A stretch of DNA of 35,504 nt from an uncultured Oscillospiraceae bacterium (GTDB lineage: Bacteria > Bacillota > Clostridia > Oscillospirales > Oscillospiraceae). The stretch spans positions 1 to 35,504 of the forward strand of contig CAJOEH010000011.1 of NCBI GenBank assembly GCA_905233385.1, written 5' to 3'. Position 1 is the stretch's first letter. Every line of letters starts with the position of its first letter. Under the pieces are notes generated by a model, which worked only from the letters and a program-made list of their open reading frames with translations, made no database searches and was not told where the DNA came from. Shown here one piece after another: positions 26,107 to 35,504 of this stretch. A program made the position numbers and the translations under genes.

Positions 26107-28272
26107 TTATTCTTTCGGCAGGTCGCGCATCGTCAAGCTGATGCGCTTGCGCTTTTCGTCGACCTCCAGCACGGCGACCTTGACGACGTCGCCGACGGAG
26201 ACGACCTCCGAGGGGTGCTTGATATATTTGTTGCACACGCGGGAGATGTGCACGAGGCCGTCCTGATGCACGCCGATGTCGACGAAAACGCCGAAGTCGA
26301 TGACGTTGCGCACCGTGCCGGTCAGCACCATTCCGGGCTTCAGATCCTTCATTTCCAGTACGTCCGTGCGCAGGATGGGCGCGGGCAGCTCGTCACGCGG
26401 ATCGCGGCCGGGCTTTAAGAGCTCCTTCGCGATGTCGCGCAGGGTCGGCACGCCGACGCCGCAGAATTCCGCCGCCTTGGCGACGCCGAATTCCTCCATG
26501 CGGGCGTACAGTTCGCCGATCTTGCCGTCCGCGACGTCTTTCAGGGAATAGCCGCAGAGGGAGAGCAGCTTTTCCGCCGCCTCGTAGGACTCCGGGTGCA
26601 CGCCGGTGTTGTCCAGAATCTGCTTGCTCTCCGGCACGCGCAGGAAGCCCGCCGCCTGCTCGTAGGCCTTCGCGCCGAGCTTCGGAACTTTCAGAACCTG
26701 TTTTCTCGCGGAGAACGCGCCGTTTTCCTCGCGGTAGGCGACGATGTTCTTCGCGATCGCGGCGTTCAGGCCGGACACGCGGCGAAGCAAGGCCGGGGAG
26801 GCGGTGTTCAGGTCGACGCCGACGGCGTTGACGCAGTCCTCCACGACGCCGCCGAGGGCCTCGTCGAGCCGCTTTTCCGGCAGATCGTGCTGATACTGGC
26901 CGACGCCGATCGCCTTCGGGTCGATCTTGACCAGTTCCGCGAGCGGGTCCTGCATCCTTCGCGCGATCGAGACCGCGCTGCGCAGGTTGACGTCGTACTG
27001 CGGGAATTCCTCCGCGGCGAGCGGGGAGGCGGAGTAGACGGACGCGCCTGCCTCGGAAACGATCATATAGGACACGCCCTTGACCCGGCCCAAGAGTTCG
27101 CAGACGGCGTTCTCCGTTTCGCGGGAGGCCGTGCCGTTGCCGATGGCGATGTGCTCCACGTGATGCCTGCGGATCAGTCCCGCCAGCGTGACGATGGCCT
27201 CCTCGCGCTTGGCCTTGGAGAAGGTCGGGTAGACGACGGAGGTGTCCAGCACCTTGCCCGTGCCGTCGACGACGGCGACCTTGCAGCCGTGGCTGTAACC
27301 GGGGTCGAGACCCATCGTCACGTGGCCCTTGACCGGCGGCTGCATCAGCAGCGGGCGAAGATTCAGCGCGAAATTATGGATCGCGCCCTCGCTCGCGTCG
27401 TCCGTCAGCGCGGCGCGGAGCTCGCGCTCCATGCTCGGCGCGATCAGGCGGTCGTAGGCGTCGTCCGCAGCGGCGCGGATGAAGGCCGTCGCGCCGCCGC
27501 CGGGGATCAGGACGGCTCTGCGGACGCAGAGGAGCGCCTGCTCGTGGTCGACCTCGATCGTGACTTTCAGGAAATCTTCGCGCTCGCCGCGGTTGACGGC
27601 AAGGACCTGATGGCCCTGCAGCTTGGAGAGCGGCTGCGAAAAATCATAATAGAGCTGATAGACGGAGGTTTCCTCCTCCTTGCCCTTCGCGGCGACGGAG
27701 CGCAGGATCGCCGAGCGCTGCATCAGGGAACGCAGCGCCTTGCGGATGGCGGCGTCGTCCGAGATCATCTCCGCGATGATGTCCGACGCGCCGGCAAGCG
27801 CTTCTTCCACCGTGTTGACGCCGAGGTCGGGGTTGATATAGTCCTCCGCCAGTACTTCGGGCGCGGGCAGGTCGCGCTTCTGCGAGAACAGCTCCTGCGC
27901 GAGCGGCTCCAGGCCCTTTTCTTTTGCGACGGTGGCGCGGGTGCGGCGCTTCGGCTTGTACGGGCGGTAGAGGTCTTCCAGTTCAGACAGCGTTTTCGCC
28001 GCGTCGATCGCGGCGGAGAGCTCGTCCGTCAGCTTTTCCTGCGCGTCGATCGACTTGCGGATCTCCTCGCGGCGCTGCGCTAAATTGCGCAGGTACTGCA
28101 GACGGTCGGCGAGAGTGCGCAGGGTCGTGTCGTCCATCGCGCCGTGGACCTCCTTGCGGTAGCGGGCGATGAAGGGGATCGTGTTGCCCTCGTCGAGCAG
28201 CTCTACGACGTTCTTGACGTATTGCAGCGGCTGTTTCAGTTCCGCGGACAGGGTTTGCATTATATCTTCCAT
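26107..28272 (-). CDS. tex: Tex family RNA-binding protein (YqgF/HhH/S1)
   Basis: 721 residues, the usual Tex length. The start at 28272 is preceded by GGAGGA; an ATG four codons later is too far from it. The order is typical: an N-terminal helical region (IPFIARYRKE at about 32-41), a YqgF/RNase H-like segment in the middle (MGLDPGYSHGCKVAVVDGTG), helix-hairpin-helix motifs (VGVDLNTASPALLRRVSGLN), and an S1 RNA-binding domain at residues 643-721 (GMVLTGTVRNVIDFGVFVDIG..DGLVHIS). Tex is a conserved cytoplasmic nucleic-acid-binding protein linked to transcription processes; it is not an enzyme with a firmly known reaction. The gene starts 10 bp after recG ends, so the two are co-transcribed. 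Confidence 0.96.
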   Translation of the reverse strand: MEDIMQTLSAELKQPLQYVKNVVELLDEGNTIPFIARYRKEVHGAMDDTTLRTLADRLQYLRNLAQRREEIRKSIDAQEKLTDELSAAIDAAKTLSELEDLYRPYKPKRRTRATVAKEKGLEPLAQELFSQKRDLPAPEVLAEDYINPDLGVNTVEEALAGASDIIAEMISDDAAIRKALRSLMQRSAILRSVAAKGKEEETSVYQLYYDFSQPLSKLQGHQVLAVNRGEREDFLKVTIEVDHEQALLCVRRAVLIPGGGATAFIRAAADDAYDRLIAPSMERELRAALTDDASEGAIHNFALNLRPLLMQPPVKGHVTMGLDPGYSHGCKVAVVDGTGKVLDTSVVYPTFSKAKREEAIVTLAGLIRRHHVEHIAIGNGTASRETENAVCELLGRVKGVSYMIVSEAGASVYSASPLAAEEFPQYDVNLRSAVSIARRMQDPLAELVKIDPKAIGVGQYQHDLPEKRLDEALGGVVEDCVNAVGVDLNTASPALLRRVSGLNAAIAKNIVAYREENGAFSARKQVLKVPKLGAKAYEQAAGFLRVPESKQILDNTGVHPESYEAAEKLLSLCGYSLKDVADGKIGELYARMEEFGVAKAAEFCGVGVPTLRDIAKELLKPGRDPRDELPAPILRTDVLEMKDLKPGMVLTGTVRNVIDFGVFVDIGVHQDGLVHISRVCNKYIKHPSEVVSVGDVVKVAVLEVDEKRKRISLTMRDLPKE

Positions 28273-28282
28273 GATTCCTCCG

Positions 28283-30325
<2,043 letters not shown>

Positions 30326-30356
30326 ACTGCACCTCCTGTCACATTTCTTGCCAATT

Positions 30357-30384
30357 ATTATACCACAAATCGGCTGGAAAAGAA
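30357..30384 (-). promoter_or_regulatory. recG-tex promoter (extended -10)
   Basis: On the minus strand, TATAAT (30357-30362) is preceded by TGG, an extended -10. The -35 (TTCTTT at 30379-30384, 16-bp spacer) is weak, as is common with extended -10 promoters. Confidence 0.6.
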
Positions 30385-30393
30385 AGACAAACC

Positions 30394-30422
30394 TTGTGCA
30401 GACGTGCCTTTCCTGCTATAAT
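30394..30422 (+). promoter_or_regulatory. Promoter of the DUF1653 gene
   Basis: TTGTGC at 30394-30399 and TATAAT at 30417-30422 are separated by 17 bp. It is divergent from the recG promoter, with only about 30 bp between their -10 and -35 boxes. Confidence 0.75.
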
Positions 30423-30445
30423 AGGCAAAAAAGGAGGGGGATCCC

Positions 30446-30658
30446 ATGGATTTTCAACCGGGGCGTTACCGCCACTTCAAGGGCAAGGAATATGAGCTGC
30501 TGTTCGTCGCCCGCCACTCGGAAACGCTGGAGGAAATGGTCGTCTACCGCGCGCTCTACGGCGAGCGCGGGATCTGGGTGCGGCCTGCTTCCATGTGGAA
30601 CGAGACCGTCGAGCGCGACGGAAAGACGTACCGGCGGTTCACAAAGATCGACGATTGA
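30446..30658 (+). CDS. DUF1653 domain protein
   Basis: 70 residues, the whole of a DUF1653 domain. The ATG at 30446 follows AAGGAGGGGG. The motif set is clear: GRYRHFKGKEYELLFVARHSE, then MVVYRALYGE, WVRPASMW and DGKTYRRF. The family is small, soluble and widespread in bacteria, and its function is not established. It has its own promoter close behind its start and shares no operon with neighbours. Confidence 0.92.
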   Translation: MDFQPGRYRHFKGKEYELLFVARHSETLEEMVVYRALYGERGIWVRPASMWNETVERDGKTYRRFTKIDD

Positions 30659-30678
30659 TCCGCACATCCTCTCACCGT

Positions 30679-30830
30679 GTCATTCCGAGGCTGCGCAATT
30701 CTCGCAGGGGAACGGAGCAGCCGTGGGAATCCGTCCGTCGCGTATTTCGGAATTGTATCGTTTTTCGGGAAAGCGTTCAACTCTGAGAGGGACAGATTGC
30801 CACGGTCGCGCCGCGACCTCGCAATGACAG
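30679..30830. repeat. MITE-like composite of two inverted REP-like units (copy C)
   Basis: The left end begins GTCATTCCGAGGCTGC and continues to GCAGCCGTGGGAATCCGTC (about 30740). The right end is the inverse unit at 30791-30830 (ACAGATTGCCACGG to CCTCGCAATGACAG). The outer ends therefore form imperfect terminal inverted repeats about 150 bp apart. There is no coding content. The stretch 30659-30886 holds only this element and the terminator. Confidence 0.65.
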
Positions 30831-30858
30831 AACAAGAAAGACTTTCTTGACAGTAAAT

Positions 30859-30884
30859 AACGGCGCCTCATTTGAGGCGCCGTT
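30859..30884. terminator. Bidirectional terminator between DUF1653 and the AraC gene
   Basis: A 12-bp perfect stem (AACGGCGCCTCA and its complement) with a two-base centre lies two bases after the stop codon of the minus-strand regulator. It can also end transcripts from the DUF1653 gene. Confidence 0.8.
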
Positions 30885-30886
30885 TG

Positions 30887-32053
30887 CTATTCGTTTTTCA
30901 GTGATTTGGCGTATTCCGACGGGGATATGCCGAAATTGTCCTTGAACTGGCGGGAAAAGTGGTGGATCGTGGAGTAGTGCAGCGCGGCGGCGATCTGCGA
31001 GAAGTTCATCTTGCCCTCGCGGATCAGGCACTTGCTTTCCTCCAGCTTGACGCGGCGGATGTATTCGCCGGGGGAGATGCCCATCTGCCGGTGGAACAGG
31101 GCGGTCAGGTGCGAGGTGCTGACGCTGACCTCCTTCGCCACGCTCTCCACGGAGAGCTTGTCATAGACGTGCTCCGCGATGCACTGCAGGGTGCGGCTGA
31201 CGATGACGTTCTCGTTGCGCAGGGCGAGCGGCGTTTTCAGGCGCTTTTTCCTGCCGCCGCTGTCGCGGAGGACGGAAAGGAGCAGAAGATTGAGGTTGCT
31301 GCGGATGAAGTCGCCGCTGAAGTCGTCGTTCGTGTCGCTCTCGTTCACGATCTGTTTCAGATAGACCGCCTCAGCGGACGAAAGATCGAACACGCGGTTG
31401 GACAGGGCGGTCGGCAGATCGCTCTCGAAGTCGAAGGTAACGGTCAGGAATCGCGCGGTGACGTTGAGGTCGGTGTACTGCATATGCCACTGTTCCGGCG
31501 CGAAGAACATGAGCTGTCCCTGCTTGAGCGTATAGCCGTTGCCGTCCACGACGCAGTGGAGCTGTCCGCGGTCGACGTAGGTCAGCTCATACATGGAATG
31601 CGACTCGCCCTTGAAGAGGAAGCCGCTTTCCTCCTCGCGGTAGAACAGGGTGTAGATCTCGCCGAGACGCAGGCGCGAACCGATCCGCAGGTTGTCCCGC
31701 GCCGTGAACTGGCCGGTTTTCTCCGGCGTTTCGCCCTTCGGCAGGGCGATCCGGACGGAGCATTCCTCCTGATAGGGCACGATCGCGAATTCGGTCTCCG
31801 GCACGAGGCAGACCGGCTTGTCCAGATAGAAGCAGACGGTCTTGCCCTTGCGGCGCACCGCGAGGATGGTCATGCCGATCTCGAAATCCAGGTAGATCTC
31901 GGAGGAGACGCGGTAGTAGAACAGCTCGCCGGCGTTGAAATAGCGCACCTTTTCGACCCAGGCGTCGCCCCTCGGAAAACCGCGGTTGGGCAGGCTGTCG
32001 CGCAAAATCTTTCCGTAGCCGGCAAAGCTTTGTTTATTCAGATTTTGGATCAT
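30887..32053 (-). CDS. AraC family transcriptional regulator with cupin sensor
   Basis: 388 residues, longer than the usual 280-300. The start at 32053 follows AAGGAGGT. Residues 1-125 form an extra N-terminal domain I cannot name firmly (NKQSFAGYGKIL start, beta-rich, with FYLDKPVCLVPETEFAIVPY). Residues about 130-210 look like the AraC sugar-binding cupin (ELTYVDRGQLHCVVDG..YTLKQGQLMFFAPEQWH). Residues about 285-388 are the double helix-turn-helix (VESVAKEVSVSTSHLTALFH, then FSQIAAALHYSTIHHFSRQF and GISPSEYAKSL). It probably controls a carbohydrate-related response. It is encoded 24 bp downstream of the nucleotidyltransferase gene and likely in its operon. Confidence 0.92.
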   Translation of the reverse strand: MIQNLNKQSFAGYGKILRDSLPNRGFPRGDAWVEKVRYFNAGELFYYRVSSEIYLDFEIGMTILAVRRKGKTVCFYLDKPVCLVPETEFAIVPYQEECSVRIALPKGETPEKTGQFTARDNLRIGSRLRLGEIYTLFYREEESGFLFKGESHSMYELTYVDRGQLHCVVDGNGYTLKQGQLMFFAPEQWHMQYTDLNVTARFLTVTFDFESDLPTALSNRVFDLSSAEAVYLKQIVNESDTNDDFSGDFIRSNLNLLLLSVLRDSGGRKKRLKTPLALRNENVIVSRTLQCIAEHVYDKLSVESVAKEVSVSTSHLTALFHRQMGISPGEYIRRVKLEESKCLIREGKMNFSQIAAALHYSTIHHFSRQFKDNFGISPSEYAKSLKNE

Positions 32054-32077
32054 ACAGACTACCTCCTTCCCCGGGGA

Positions 32078-32983
32078 TCAGTCGAATAATACGTCCGGGT
32101 AGAGCCCCGCTTCGTGCATGGCGGCGATCGCGGCCTGCACGGAGGCGAGATCTTCGCGGTAGGTCACGCCGTACCAGGTCTCGTCGGTCGTGAGCATGTG
32201 CACGGAAGCCTTTCCGGTCTGAATCAGATCGTCGACCGTGAAGGGCAGGAAGAACTCGCACTTGGTCGGGTCCTTCGCGAGACGGTCGCGCAGGAAGACC
32301 GGGAACAGACGCGCAAGCTCGTCCAGCATAGAAGGCTGGAAGCCCCAGAGGTTCATGGAAACGAGCGTGTCGCCGGACAGCGGCACGAAGTGTTCGCCGT
32401 CCTCGGTGAAGGCGGCGTCCTCGCCGCGCTTGAAGATCTTCGTGCGCTCCGTCACCTTCGTCAGCAGGCCGTCTTTGACCTCGCAGACGCCGCGGGCGAC
32501 CGAGCCGTTCTCCGTCAGAGCGTTGCGGAGCAGATAGCCGACCATGGCGTGCTCGTTCTCTTTCCGCGCCTGCCGCAAAAAGTCCGCGATCGTCAGATAG
32601 GCGCCGCGGCCGTAGAAATCGTCGGAATTGATGACGACGAACGGGCCGTCGATCTCATCCTTCGCGCACAGGACGGCGTGTCCCGTGCCCCAGGGCTTGA
32701 CGCGGCCTTCCGGGACGGTGAAGCACGCCGGGAGCATGTCGTTTTCCTGGTAGACGTAGGCGACGTCGATGTGCTTCTCGATGCCTTCGGTGATCTTGCG
32801 GAAATCCTCGTCGATCGCGTGCTTGATCACGAAGACGACCTTGCCGAAGCCTGCCGTGCAAGCGTCGTAGATCGAATAATGCAGAATGCTGTTGCCGTGA
32901 CCGTCCACAGGGGTCATCTGTTTCAGACCGCCGAAGCGGCTGCCCATGCCGGCGGCCAGAACGACGAGCGTCGGTTGTTTCAT
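32078..32983 (-). CDS. Sugar-phosphate nucleotidyltransferase-like protein
   Basis: 301 residues. The start at 32983 follows AAGGAAG. The N-terminal nucleotide-binding loop is LAAGMGSRFGGLKQMTPV (residues 9-26). GTGHAV lies at 99-104, and D121-D122 in VINSDDFYG is the expected metal-binding acidic pair. This is the NTP_transferase fold that makes NDP-sugars from sugar-1-phosphate and NTP. The loop differs from classical GalU/RmlA (GSRFGGLKQ in place of GxGTRLxPxT), so the sugar and base cannot be assigned. Enzymes of this subtype are often encoded beside a sugar kinase in gut Clostridia, but none is seen here. The next gene on the same strand is an AraC regulator. Confidence 0.88.
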   Translation of the reverse strand: MKQPTLVVLAAGMGSRFGGLKQMTPVDGHGNSILHYSIYDACTAGFGKVVFVIKHAIDEDFRKITEGIEKHIDVAYVYQENDMLPACFTVPEGRVKPWGTGHAVLCAKDEIDGPFVVINSDDFYGRGAYLTIADFLRQARKENEHAMVGYLLRNALTENGSVARGVCEVKDGLLTKVTERTKIFKRGEDAAFTEDGEHFVPLSGDTLVSMNLWGFQPSMLDELARLFPVFLRDRLAKDPTKCEFFLPFTVDDLIQTGKASVHMLTTDETWYGVTYREDLASVQAAIAAMHEAGLYPDVLFD

Positions 32984-33021
32984 AAGGCACTTCCTTTTTG
33001 TTTCGTAATGTCTAATAAATT

Positions 33022-33050
33022 ATTATAGCAGAAGCGCGCAAAGATAGCAA
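33022..33050 (-). promoter_or_regulatory. Promoter of the nucleotidyltransferase-araC pair
   Basis: On the minus strand, TTGCTA (33045-33050) and TATAAT (33022-33027) are separated by 17 bp, with TGC before the -10 box (extended -10). Confidence 0.75.
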
Positions 33051-33087
33051 CATTTTTTCAACTGCGGCCAAAAACTGCGAAAAACCG

Positions 33088-33116
33088 TTGACAGTTTCGC
33101 AAAAAATAGGTAGGAT
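33088..33116 (+). promoter_or_regulatory. Promoter of the pyrophosphatase gene
   Basis: A perfect -35 box TTGACA at 33088-33093 and TAGGAT at 33111-33116 are separated by 17 bp. It lies back to back with the nucleotidyltransferase promoter. Confidence 0.78.
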
Positions 33117-33144
33117 GAAGATAAGAAAAGGAAGGGGGACGGTT

Positions 33145-34761
33145 ATGGAAACGATCTACGTTACCGGTCACCGCAATCCGGATACGGATTCCATCGTGTC
33201 GGCCATGGCCTACGCCGCGCTGCGCAACGCGCTCGGCAACCGGGAGTACAGCGCGAGAAGGATCGGCCACGTCAGCGACGAAACGCATCTCGTTCTGGAG
33301 CGTTTCGGCTTTTCGCCGCCCGAGTGGGTCAAAAACGTGCGCACGCAGGTGCGCGACCTCGCCTACGACACCCCGCCGGCGCTTTCCGCCGCCGTGACGG
33401 TCAGCAGAGCGTGGACGGTTCTGACACGGGATCGCTCGATCGCGGCGATCCCCGTGACGAACGAGGACGGCACGCTCTACGGCATGATCTCCGCCGGCGA
33501 CATCGCCTCTTACGACATGCGATCGATCGAGCACCCGTATCTCGAGGAGATCCCGGTGTTTAATCTCTTGAGCGTTTTAGAGGGCAGGATCCTCAACGAC
33601 GCGGGCAACCTCGTCGACAGCATCACGGGCAGCGTGTGCATCGCCCTGCCGCAGGAGAATGAAAACCTGATGTTCGCCTCGGCGGACTCCATCGTCCTCT
33701 GCGGACAGCAGTCGGACGTGGTGCGCCGCGCGCTGGAGATCGGCGTAAAGTGCGTCATCCTCTGTCAGGCGGAGCTGGACGAGGAGCTGCGCAGCATTCC
33801 GACCAGCACCTGCATCATCTCCACGCCGTTCGACGCCTACCGCGCCGTGCGCATGATCTATCAGTCCATTCCGATCGCCCGCGTCTGCCGCACGGAGGAC
33901 ATGGAGTGCTTCCATCTGGACGACTACGTCGACGACGTTCGCGAGGGAATGCTGAAAAGCCGCTACCGCTGCTATCCCATTTTGGATGAGAACGAGCGCG
34001 TGGTCGGCACGCTCTCGCGCTATCATCTGATCAAGCCGCGCCGCAAGCGCGTGGTGCTGGTCGACCACAACGAGGTTGCCCAGTCCGTTCCCGGCCTGGA
34101 GCAGGCGGAGATTCTGGAGATCATCGACCATCACCGCCTCGCGGACATCCAGACCGGCAACCCGATCTACTTCCGCAACGAGCCGGTCGGCAGCACGACC
34201 ACGATCGTCGCGGGCATGTATCAGGAAAAGGGCCTGATGCCCTCGCAGAACCTGGCGGGTCTGATGGCGGCCGCCATCGTTTCGGACACCGTCATGTTCA
34301 AATCGCCGACCTGCACCCAGCGAGACCGCAATATGGCCGAGCGCCTGGCGCGGATCGCCAACGTCTCATTGGACGAGCTGGGCCAGGAGATCTTCTCCGC
34401 CTCGTGGTCGGACGACAAGAGCGCGAAGGCGCTGCTGTTTTCCGATTTCAAGGACTTCCATATCGCCGAGCACTATCTCGGCGTCGGGCAGATCACCTGC
34501 GTCAACTCCGCGCACATCTTGGAGCGCAAGGAGGAATTCCTCGCCCAGATGCGCGAGACGATGAAGGAGAAGAAGTACAGCCTCATGCTCCTGATGCTGA
34601 CGGACGTGCTGCTCGAAGGCACGCAGCTCATCTATCTGGGCGACGAGGAGACGATCCGGCAGGCCTTCTCGGCGGACGCGAAGAACAATACCGTCTTCCT
34701 GCCGCAGGTCATGTCGAGGAAAAAGCAGATCATTCCCGCGCTTTCGGCAATGTGGGGTTAA
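33145..34761 (+). CDS. ppaC: Manganese-dependent inorganic pyrophosphatase, CBS-DRTGG type
   Basis: 538 residues. The start is ATG at 33145 after GGAAGGGGG; the frame is open from 33088, but that part is the promoter. This is a family II (DHH) pyrophosphatase, which hydrolyses pyrophosphate to two phosphates in the cytoplasm. The metal-binding motif GHRNPDTDS is at residues 8-16, VDHNE at 306-310, DHH at 328-330, and a DHHA2 domain follows with SRKKQIIP near the C-terminus. Between the first motif and DHH is a regulatory insert: CBS motifs (AIPVTNEDGTLYGMISAGDIA and YPILDENERVVGTLSRYHLI) around a DRTGG-like domain (about residues 180-250). In this subtype the CBS pair binds adenine nucleotides and tunes activity to energy state. 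The gene is followed 27 bp later by a cytidylate-kinase-like gene. Confidence 0.95.
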   Translation: METIYVTGHRNPDTDSIVSAMAYAALRNALGNREYSARRIGHVSDETHLVLERFGFSPPEWVKNVRTQVRDLAYDTPPALSAAVTVSRAWTVLTRDRSIAAIPVTNEDGTLYGMISAGDIASYDMRSIEHPYLEEIPVFNLLSVLEGRILNDAGNLVDSITGSVCIALPQENENLMFASADSIVLCGQQSDVVRRALEIGVKCVILCQAELDEELRSIPTSTCIISTPFDAYRAVRMIYQSIPIARVCRTEDMECFHLDDYVDDVREGMLKSRYRCYPILDENERVVGTLSRYHLIKPRRKRVVLVDHNEVAQSVPGLEQAEILEIIDHHRLADIQTGNPIYFRNEPVGSTTTIVAGMYQEKGLMPSQNLAGLMAAAIVSDTVMFKSPTCTQRDRNMAERLARIANVSLDELGQEIFSASWSDDKSAKALLFSDFKDFHIAEHYLGVGQITCVNSAHILERKEEFLAQMRETMKEKKYSLMLLMLTDVLLEGTQLIYLGDEETIRQAFSADAKNNTVFLPQVMSRKKQIIPALSAMWG

Positions 34762-34788
34762 AACCAGCATAATGGGGGAGGTACTGCA

Positions 34789-35382
34789 ATGAAAAGCATT
34801 ATCACCATCAGCCGCGAATTCGGCAGCGGCGGCCGCAGCATCGGCCGGCTCGTCGCGGAGAAGCTCGGCTATCGCTTCTATGACCGGGAGCTGGTCGAGA
34901 AGGTCTCCGCCGAGAGCGGCTTCTCACCGGAGTTCATCGAAGAAAGCGGCGAATACGCAAGCGCGAAGAGCGGCCTGCTGTTCTCGCTCGCGACGGCGGG
35001 ACAGTATGAGAACGGCGGCATGTCCATGCACGACCGGCTCTATGCCATCCAGTCGAAGGTGATCGAGGATCTGGCCGCGGAAGGGAACTGCGTGATCGTC
35101 GGACGCTGCGCGGACTTCCTCCTGCGCGACTACAAGGACTGCCTGCACGTCTTCATCTACGCGGATATGGAACACCGCGCAAAGCGCATCGTCGAGCGTT
35201 ACGGCGAGAAGGACAAATCGCCGCGGAAACGTCTGGAGGAAAAGGACCAGAAGCGGAAGGTCTACTACAAGAACTACACCGGCAGAAACTGGGGCGAGGC
35301 GCACAACTACAGCCTCTGCCTCGACAGCGGTATTTTGGGGATCGAGACCTGCGCGGATCTGATCGTCGCCGCCTGTAAATAG
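34789..35382 (+). CDS. Cytidylate kinase-like family protein
   Basis: 197 residues. The ATG at 34789 is preceded by GGGGGAGG. The N-terminus MKSIITISREFGSGGRSIGRLVAEKLGYRFYDRELV carries the variant P-loop of the Cytidylate_kin2 family (PF13189-like) and not the GPAGSGKS of classical Cmk. Other typical parts are GNCVIVGRCADFLL, VFIYADMEHRAKRIVERYG and the lid-like KRKVYYKNYTGRNWG. The family is taken to be nucleoside-monophosphate-kinase-like, but the true substrate is not settled. It is probably co-transcribed with the pyrophosphatase gene. Confidence 0.9.
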   Translation: MKSIITISREFGSGGRSIGRLVAEKLGYRFYDRELVEKVSAESGFSPEFIEESGEYASAKSGLLFSLATAGQYENGGMSMHDRLYAIQSKVIEDLAAEGNCVIVGRCADFLLRDYKDCLHVFIYADMEHRAKRIVERYGEKDKSPRKRLEEKDQKRKVYYKNYTGRNWGEAHNYSLCLDSGILGIETCADLIVAACK

Positions 35383-35480
35383 CATAGAAAAAAGCTCTGC
35401 CCGACGTGAACAGCCCCAGATTGTGCAGACAGCACAAAAAAGCACCCCTATATAGGGAAAAAAGAATTAAGCAACATACT

Positions 35481-35503
35481 GGCACCGCATTTCCAGCGGT
35501 GTC
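35481..35503. other. Hairpin at the window edge
   Basis: GGCACCGC and GCGGTGTC form an 8-bp stem with one G-T pair, one base before the window ends. Its role, perhaps as a terminator or repeat end, cannot be judged without the following sequence. No other feature is visible from 35383 to the end apart from short palindromes such as CCCTATATAGGG. Confidence 0.35.
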
Positions 35504-35504
35504 A

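Noticed and set aside
26596-28083. Plus-strand open frame of 495 residues opposite tex
   Set aside because: Low-complexity Arg/Asp/Gly/Val product, antisense to a full-length, well-conserved tex gene.
33088-33144. Upstream extension of the pyrophosphatase by 19 residues
   Set aside because: Its start codon lies in the -35 box of the promoter; the ATG at 33145 has the ribosome binding site and the expected N-terminus.

Overview
The window looks like a chromosomal segment of a moderately GC-rich gut Firmicute (class Clostridia, probably the Oscillospirales/Ruminococcaceae area). The reasons are strong AGGAGG-type ribosome binding sites, sigma-A-like promoters, surface proteins with S-layer homology (SLH), BspA-type leucine-rich and Big/InlB-type repeats, a CBS-DRTGG family II pyrophosphatase, and short GC-rich intergenic repeats of the kind common in that group. 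The taxonomic call is inference; there is no rRNA or other marker gene here.

Layout. (1) 1-15.6 kb, plus strand: two secreted proteins, a 365-residue one and a giant one of 4515 residues. The giant one is a string of Ig-like, InlB-like and ligand-binding-like modules ending in an Endonuclease I nuclease domain. The two proteins share a C-terminal tandem module. (2) 15.67-20.4 kb, plus strand: a compact cluster that reads as a RiPP (ribosomally made, modified peptide) locus. It holds a 79-residue precursor-like peptide with its own promoter, a terminator-like hairpin, a membrane-anchored extracellular protein, an HPr-kinase-like P-loop protein, two paralogous radical SAM/SPASM enzymes and a PqqD-like peptide-recognition protein. 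It has no transporter or protease. This is the best candidate for an undescribed system. (3) 20.4-21.6 kb: glyceraldehyde-3-phosphate dehydrogenase, whose promoter overlaps the terminator of the cluster before it. (4) 21.58-25.35 kb: GC-rich intergenic repeats, then a minus-strand SLH-anchored leucine-rich-repeat protein. (5) 25.43-26.1 kb: no protein gene, but a well-formed candidate small RNA on the minus strand with its own promoter and terminator, plus several hairpins including two identical copies of one terminator. (6) 26.1-30.4 kb, minus strand: tex and recG, 10 bp apart. (7) 30.4-35.5 kb: a DUF1653 protein, a minus-strand sugar-nucleotidyltransferase/AraC-regulator pair, and plus-strand Mn-dependent pyrophosphatase and cytidylate-kinase-like genes.

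How they fit. The core genes (gap, tex, recG, pyrophosphatase, cytidylate-kinase-like) are housekeeping. The accessory content is the cell-surface set (three large secreted proteins that share modules) and the peptide-modification cluster. Many start codons were moved from the longest open frame to the start that has a ribosome binding site. In three cases a promoter lies inside the longer frame and excludes the upstream start.
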